A DNA stretch of 64,000 nucleotides from Caviibacterium pharyngocola (GTDB lineage Bacteria > Pseudomonadota > Gammaproteobacteria > Enterobacterales > Pasteurellaceae), in assembly GCF_002795405.1 (NCBI RefSeq), contig NZ_PHGZ01000013.1, forward strand, positions 1-64,000. Direction: 5' to 3'. The notes under the pieces are model-generated. The model searched no databases. It was not told the DNA's origin and saw only the letters and a program-made list of their open reading frames with translations. Positions 60,469 through 64,000 of the stretch are shown piece by piece (the first letter of the stretch is position 1; each line of letters starts with the position of its first letter). Made by a program: the position numbers and the translations under genes.

Positions 60469-61725
60469 ATGTCAAATAAGAAAACTCCTTCGTTATTCGG
60501 CGGCGCGATGATTATCGCGGGCGGCACAATCGGTGCCGGAATGTTGGCAAATCCGACCTCTATGGCAGGCGTGTGGTTTGTGGGATCTTTATTAATCCTT
60601 GTTTATACGTGGTTTTGTATGACGACTTCAGGCTTAATGTTGCTTGAAGCAAATTTGCATTACCCGACCGGCGCGGGATTCGACACCATTGTGAAAGATT
60701 TGCTTGGTAAAGGTTGGAATGTCTTCAACGGTTTATCCTTAGCTTTCGTGCTTTATATTTTAACCTATGCCTACATTACCTCCGGCGGCGGTATTACCGA
60801 AGGCTTTTTAAATCAGCTGCTCAGTTCGGAACAAAGTGCGGTGGAAATCGGCCGCACTTTCGGCTCGTTAATTTTCTGTGTTATTTTGGCGGCGTTCGTT
60901 TGGCTTTCCACCAAAGCGGTGGATCGCTTTAGCGTGGTGTTAATGGCGGGAATGGTGATTTCTTTCTTCCTATCGGTCAGCGGATTGCTTTCTTCGGCGA
61001 AAACCGAGGTGTTGTTTGATACGCTCGCCCAAGGCGAACAACAATATTTACCTTATGCTTTGGTGGCGTTGCCGGTTTGTTTGGTGTCCTTCGGTTTCCA
61101 TCAAAACGTACCGAGTTTGGTGAAATATTATGATCGCGACAGCCGACCGGTGGTGAAAGCGATCTTTATTGGCACCGGCATTGCCTTGGTCATTTATGTA
61201 TTATGGCAGTTGGCGATTCAAGGTAATTTGCCGCGCGCGGAATTTGCACCGGTGATCGAAAAAGGTGGCGACATCGCCGTGTTGCTGGATGCCTTGGGAC
61301 GCTATTTGCAAACGGATTACATCGCATTGATTTTACGTTTCTTCGCCTATATGGCGATTGCCAGCTCCTTCCTCGGCGTGACTTTGGGCTTGTTCGATTA
61401 CATCGCCGATTTATTTAAATTTGATGATAGCGTAGCGGGCAGAACCAAAACCACCTTAGTCACCTTCTTACCGCCGTTGTTATTAAGCTTGCAATTCCCT
61501 TATGGCTTCGTAATCGCTATCGGCTACGCCGGCTTAGCGGCAACCGTTTGGGCGGTGATCGTGCCGGCGTTATTGGCGAAAGCCAGCCGTCGTAAATTCG
61601 CCCAATCCGGCTATACCGCTTACGGCGGCAACGCGATGATTTACTTTGTATTGCTATTCGGTATTTTGAATATTTTCGCCCAAATCGCAATGCAATTCGG
61701 TTGGTTGCCGGTGTTTACAGGTTAA
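60469..61725 (+). CDS. mtr: Tryptophan permease Mtr (aromatic amino acid permease family)
   Basis: High-affinity tryptophan importer of the inner membrane. The 418-residue HAAAP-family protein has eleven hydrophobic segments and shares with E. coli Mtr the stretches GGTIGAGMLANP near residue 18, FDTIVKDLLGKGWNVFNGLS near 72, VWLSTKAVDRF near 144 and SSFLGVTLGLFDYIADLFKF near 305. TyrP and TnaB are close relatives; the TrpR-like operator favours Mtr. The next gene starts on its stop codon. Confidence 0.92.
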   Translation: MSNKKTPSLFGGAMIIAGGTIGAGMLANPTSMAGVWFVGSLLILVYTWFCMTTSGLMLLEANLHYPTGAGFDTIVKDLLGKGWNVFNGLSLAFVLYILTYAYITSGGGITEGFLNQLLSSEQSAVEIGRTFGSLIFCVILAAFVWLSTKAVDRFSVVLMAGMVISFFLSVSGLLSSAKTEVLFDTLAQGEQQYLPYALVALPVCLVSFGFHQNVPSLVKYYDRDSRPVVKAIFIGTGIALVIYVLWQLAIQGNLPRAEFAPVIEKGGDIAVLLDALGRYLQTDYIALILRFFAYMAIASSFLGVTLGLFDYIADLFKFDDSVAGRTKTTLVTFLPPLLLSLQFPYGFVIAIGYAGLAATVWAVIVPALLAKASRRKFAQSGYTAYGGNAMIYFVLLFGILNIFAQIAMQFGWLPVFTG

Positions 61726-62471
61726 TGATGAAACAAAGCGTGTATGATACGGCGGAATTTTTTTCGCTGTATCAAAAATTGCGGGAAAATCCGCTCAGCC
61801 TGAATGAATGCGTAGAAAAACCGACAATGTTGTCGCTATTGCCGGATGTAAACGGAAAACGAATATTGGATTTAGGCTGCGGTTGCGGCGAACATTTGGC
61901 GTTATATTTGCAGCGAGGTGCTGCGTCTGTCGTCGGTGTGGATTTGTCGGAAAAAATGTTGCAACAAGCGCAGCAAAATCTTGCGGATTTTTCACCACAC
62001 TTTGCTTTGCACCGTTTATCAATGGAACGACTTGAATCGCTGCCCGAAACGAATTTTGACTTGATCACCAGTTCTTTTGCGTTTCATTATATTGAAGATT
62101 TCGATGCATTATTGCAGCAAATCGCAGCAAAATTAACGCCGAACGGCTATTTGATCTTTTCCCAAGAACATCCGATTGTGACCTGTTATCGCGAAGGCGA
62201 TCGTTGGGAGAAAAATGCACAGAAAGAACAAGTCGCCTATCGATTGAATTATTATCGCGAAGAAGGCGAGCGCGATCGAAATTGGTTTAAACAGCCGTTT
62301 AAAACCTATCATCGCACCTTATCGACTGTCGTGAATCTGTTGATTAAAAACGGCTTTCAAATCGAAGAAATGGCGGAACCGATGCTTACGCAGCAGTCGC
62401 AATGGCACGCGGAATTTAAAGATTTACGTCACCGTCCGGTGCTGTTGTTTATCAAAGCGAAAAAAATCTAA
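61725..62471 (+). CDS. Class I SAM-dependent methyltransferase
   Basis: A 248-residue methyltransferase with motif I RILDLGCGCGEHLALYL near residue 45, the acidic VGVDLSEKML near 70, and LITSSFAFHYIEDFDALL near 110, then FSQEHPIVTCYREGDRWE. The substrate is not known; UbiE-like small-molecule methyltransferases are the closest type. It starts at the ATG overlapping the mtr stop (TAATG) and is probably co-transcribed with mtr. A run of A residues follows its stop. Confidence 0.88.
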   Translation: MMKQSVYDTAEFFSLYQKLRENPLSLNECVEKPTMLSLLPDVNGKRILDLGCGCGEHLALYLQRGAASVVGVDLSEKMLQQAQQNLADFSPHFALHRLSMERLESLPETNFDLITSSFAFHYIEDFDALLQQIAAKLTPNGYLIFSQEHPIVTCYREGDRWEKNAQKEQVAYRLNYYREEGERDRNWFKQPFKTYHRTLSTVVNLLIKNGFQIEEMAEPMLTQQSQWHAEFKDLRHRPVLLFIKAKKI

Positions 62472-62479
62472 AAAAAGAC

Positions 62480-62508
62480 TTGCCGAGCAAACGATTTCCT
62501 AGTAGATT
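62480..62508 (+). promoter_or_regulatory. his operon promoter
   Basis: TTGCCG (62480-62485) and TAGATT (62503-62508) with a 17-base spacer, about 30 bases before the hisL start. Confidence 0.55.
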
Positions 62509-62538
62509 AAAAACCAACTTAATTTTGGAATAAATCAA

Positions 62539-62586
62539 ATGAATTTTAACCGCACTTCTCATCATCACCACCATTTCCCTGATTGA
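62539..62586 (+). CDS. hisL: Histidine operon leader peptide
   Basis: ATG to TGA encodes MNFNRTSHHHHHFPD: five consecutive histidine codons, the sensor of charged histidyl-tRNA. The E. coli leader also ends in a histidine run followed by PD. Ribosome stalling here decides between antiterminator and terminator in the downstream leader. The codons for RT contain an uptake signal (ACCGCACTT at 62549-62557). Confidence 0.93.
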   Translation: MNFNRTSHHHHHFPD

Positions 62587-62604
62587 TCTTTCAGGCGTTT
62601 TGTG

Positions 62605-62689
62605 GTGCTTGGAAGATAACCTTCCGAGTAAGTGCAGTAAGCAAATAGGAAAACCTCTCGGAAGATAACTTTCGAGAGGTTTTTTTATC
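62605..62689 (+). terminator. his attenuator
   Basis: AACCTCTCG (62652-62660) pairs with CGAGAGGTT (62673-62681), extended inward by AAG/CTT, and is followed by TTTTTT: an intrinsic terminator upstream of hisG. An earlier stem GGAAG-ATAA-CCTTCC (about 62612-62626) shares the GGAAGATAAC wording, so the two regions can pair alternatively, which fits an antiterminator. Confidence 0.88.
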
Positions 62690-62717
62690 ATTATTAAAAA
62701 TAAAAAAGGAAAACAAT

Positions 62718-63617
62718 ATGTCAGACAACAAAAGATTACGCATCGCAATGCAAAAAAAAGGCAGATTAACCAAAGAATGCAGCGAATTGCTCAAACAATG
62801 CGGTGTAAAAATTAACTGGAACGAACAACGTTTAATCGCTTATGCGGAAAATATGCCGATTGAAATTTTACGCGTGCGCGACGACGATATTCCGGGCTTG
62901 ATTTTCGATGGCGTGGTGGATCTCGGCATTATCGGCGAAAACGTGCTGGAAGAGGAAGAACTCGGTCGCCTCGCCGCCGGTGAAGCCGTTGCCTATAAAA
63001 AATTACGTCAATTCGATTTCGGCGGCTGCCGTTTATCTCTCGCCATCGACCGTGATCGCGCTTACCGCAATGTGCAAGATTTCACCAATGCCACCATCGC
63101 CACATCTTACCCGAATTTGTTAAAACGCTATATGAAAGAACAAGATGTGCCGTGCAAAAGCATTCTATTGAACGGTTCGGTGGAAGTGGCGCCAAGCGCA
63201 GGGCTTGCCGATGCGATTTGCGATTTGGTTTCCTCCGGCGCAACTTTGGAAGCCAACGGCTTGCGCGAAGTGGAAGTAATTTATCAATCCAAAGCCTGCT
63301 TAATTCAACGCGCCGAACCTTTAGATGCCGACAAGCAAGCGCTTGTGGATAAATTGCTCACCCGTATCCAAGGCATTTCCCAAGCTCGCGAATCCAAATA
63401 CATTATGCTACACGCACCGACAGAAAAATTACAAGAAATCACCGCACTTTTACCCGGTGTCGAACACCCGACTATTTTACCTTTAGCGGAAGACGGCAGC
63501 AAAGTGGCAATGCACGTCGTCAGCCAAGAAAATCTGTTCTGGGAAACAATGGAAAAATTAAAAGCCGCCGGCGCCAGCTCGATTTTGGTGTTACCGATTG
63601 AGAAGATGATGGAGTAG
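62718..63617 (+). CDS. hisG: ATP phosphoribosyltransferase (long form)
   Basis: First step of histidine synthesis. The 299-residue long form includes the catalytic domains ([20 protein letters not shown] near the start, [12 protein letters not shown] near 73, [20 protein letters not shown] near 150 with the PRPP-binding site) and the C-terminal ACT-like domain for feedback inhibition ([20 protein letters not shown] near 225). Expression is controlled by the hisL attenuator. The gap to hisD holds a hairpin cluster. Confidence 0.96.
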   Translation: MSDNKRLRIAMQKKGRLTKECSELLKQCGVKINWNEQRLIAYAENMPIEILRVRDDDIPGLIFDGVVDLGIIGENVLEEEELGRLAAGEAVAYKKLRQFDFGGCRLSLAIDRDRAYRNVQDFTNATIATSYPNLLKRYMKEQDVPCKSILLNGSVEVAPSAGLADAICDLVSSGATLEANGLREVEVIYQSKACLIQRAEPLDADKQALVDKLLTRIQGISQARESKYIMLHAPTEKLQEITALLPGVEHPTILPLAEDGSKVAMHVVSQENLFWETMEKLKAAGASSILVLPIEKMME

Positions 63618-63619
63618 TC

Positions 63620-63714
63620 CCTATACTGACGTATAGGGTTACGCATTGTGCGGTTGCTCCGCAACCTGTCGCAGCGCGACAGCATTATGCGTAACCTAGC
63701 ACGCAGTGCTAGGC
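63620..63714 (+). repeat. Multi-hairpin element, copy 4, between hisG and hisD
   Basis: CCCTATAC-TGAC-GTATAGGG (63620-63639) is followed by GGTTACGCAT (63638-63647) pairing with ATGCGTAACC (63688-63697) around two inner hairpins, GGTTGC-TCC-GCAACC and CTGTCGC-AGC-GCGACAG. CCTAGCAC-GCA-GTGCTAGG (63696-63714) ends it. The ATGCGTAACC and CCTAGCAC words are shared with copies 1-3, so it is a variant of that family. It lies inside the his transcript. No T-run. Confidence 0.75.
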
Positions 63715-63745
63715 ATAAAACGTAAATTTAGAATAAGGAAAAAAT

Positions 63746-64000
63746 ATGCAAACCCTAATCTGGAATACTCTAACCGAAATCGAAAAACAACAAGCCCTTA
63801 CTCGTCCGGCGATTTCCGCCTCAAACGAAATCAAAAGTGCGGTGGAAAATATCGTTAATTTAGTGAAAAGCCAAGGCGATAAGGCGTTGTTTGAATTGAC
63901 GGAAAAATTCGATAAAACGAAATTGGATAATTTAATTGTGTCGCGAGCGCAAATCGAACAAGCAAGCGCACGCATTCCGCAAGAATTAAAACAAGCGATT
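63746..64000 (+). CDS. hisD: Histidinol dehydrogenase, 3' end outside window
   Basis: The last two steps of histidine synthesis (histidinol to histidine). Only the first 85 codons are present (MQTLIWNTLTEIEKQQALTR start); ALFELTEKFDKTKLDNL matches HisD N-termini. ATG 63746 follows AAGGAAAAAAT. Second structural gene of the his operon after hisG, as expected. An uptake signal lies near 63836. Confidence 0.92.
   Translation, partial: MQTLIWNTLTEIEKQQALTRPAISASNEIKSAVENIVNLVKSQGDKALFELTEKFDKTKLDNLIVSRAQIEQASARIPQELKQAI

Overview
The window comes from a member of the Pasteurellaceae. The evidence is several dozen copies of the Haemophilus-type DNA uptake signal (AAGTGCGGT or its complement) spread through genes and paired as inverted repeats behind genes, together with gene neighbourhoods I know from Haemophilus influenzae (rsfS-rlmH-mrdA-rodA-rlpA-dacA-ybeD-lipB-lipA; menB-menC-aroQ-accB-accC-yhdT-panF-prmA-dusB-fis; rpsF-priB-rpsR-rplI; exbB-exbD-tonB). 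The base composition is clearly richer in G+C than H. influenzae, and a melibiose operon is present, so it is a relative (an Aggregatibacter-, Basfia- or Rodentibacter-like organism is possible). I cannot name the species.

Layout. 1-5.3 kb: sialic acid uptake and catabolism (siaT on the minus strand; divergent nanE-nanK-nanQ-nanR-nanA). 5.6-14.3 kb: ribosome factors and the cell-elongation cluster (rsfS, rlmH, mrdA, rodA, rlpA, dacA), then lipoate genes (ybeD, lipB, lipA), with multi-hairpin intergenic repeats in the gaps. 14.8-22.5 kb: periplasmic nitrite ammonification (nrfABCD) and its dedicated haem-attachment genes (nrfE, a DsbE-like thioredoxin, nrfF, nrfG). 22.5-26.6 kb: an AT-rich melibiose island (melR, melA, melB) that looks acquired. 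26.8-41 kb: housekeeping genes (yhiN, menB, menC, aroQ, accBC, yhdT, panF, prmA, dusB, fis, purL). 41-46.5 kb, minus strand: a lipoprotein, rlmB, rnr and the rpsF ribosomal operon. 46.6-51.2 kb: a frameshifted small exported protein, an XRE regulator, lexA, plsB and a VOC protein. 51.2-55 kb: ffh, ypjD, yfjD. 55-58.9 kb: a Fur-box-preceded TonB-dependent receptor followed by exbB-exbD-tonB. 58.9-62.5 kb: an M48 lipoprotein protease, ppa, mtr and a methyltransferase. 62.5-64 kb: the his operon with its attenuator (hisL, hisG, start of hisD).

Regulation visible in the sequence: a CRP-like site before nanE, an inverted MelR-type operator, a PurR box at purL, tandem SOS boxes at lexA, Fur boxes at the receptor and at exbB, a TrpR-like palindrome over the mtr -10, a structured rpsF leader, and histidine attenuation.

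The most unusual feature is a family of intergenic repeats made of strings of short hairpins with three-base loops. Two copies are nearly full-length elements of about 127 bp with shared ends; one of these sits between 26-bp direct repeats. Other copies are partial. Members lie before rsfS, on both sides of dacA in opposite orientations, and between hisG and hisD inside the his operon. Compensatory base changes suggest the folded form is kept.
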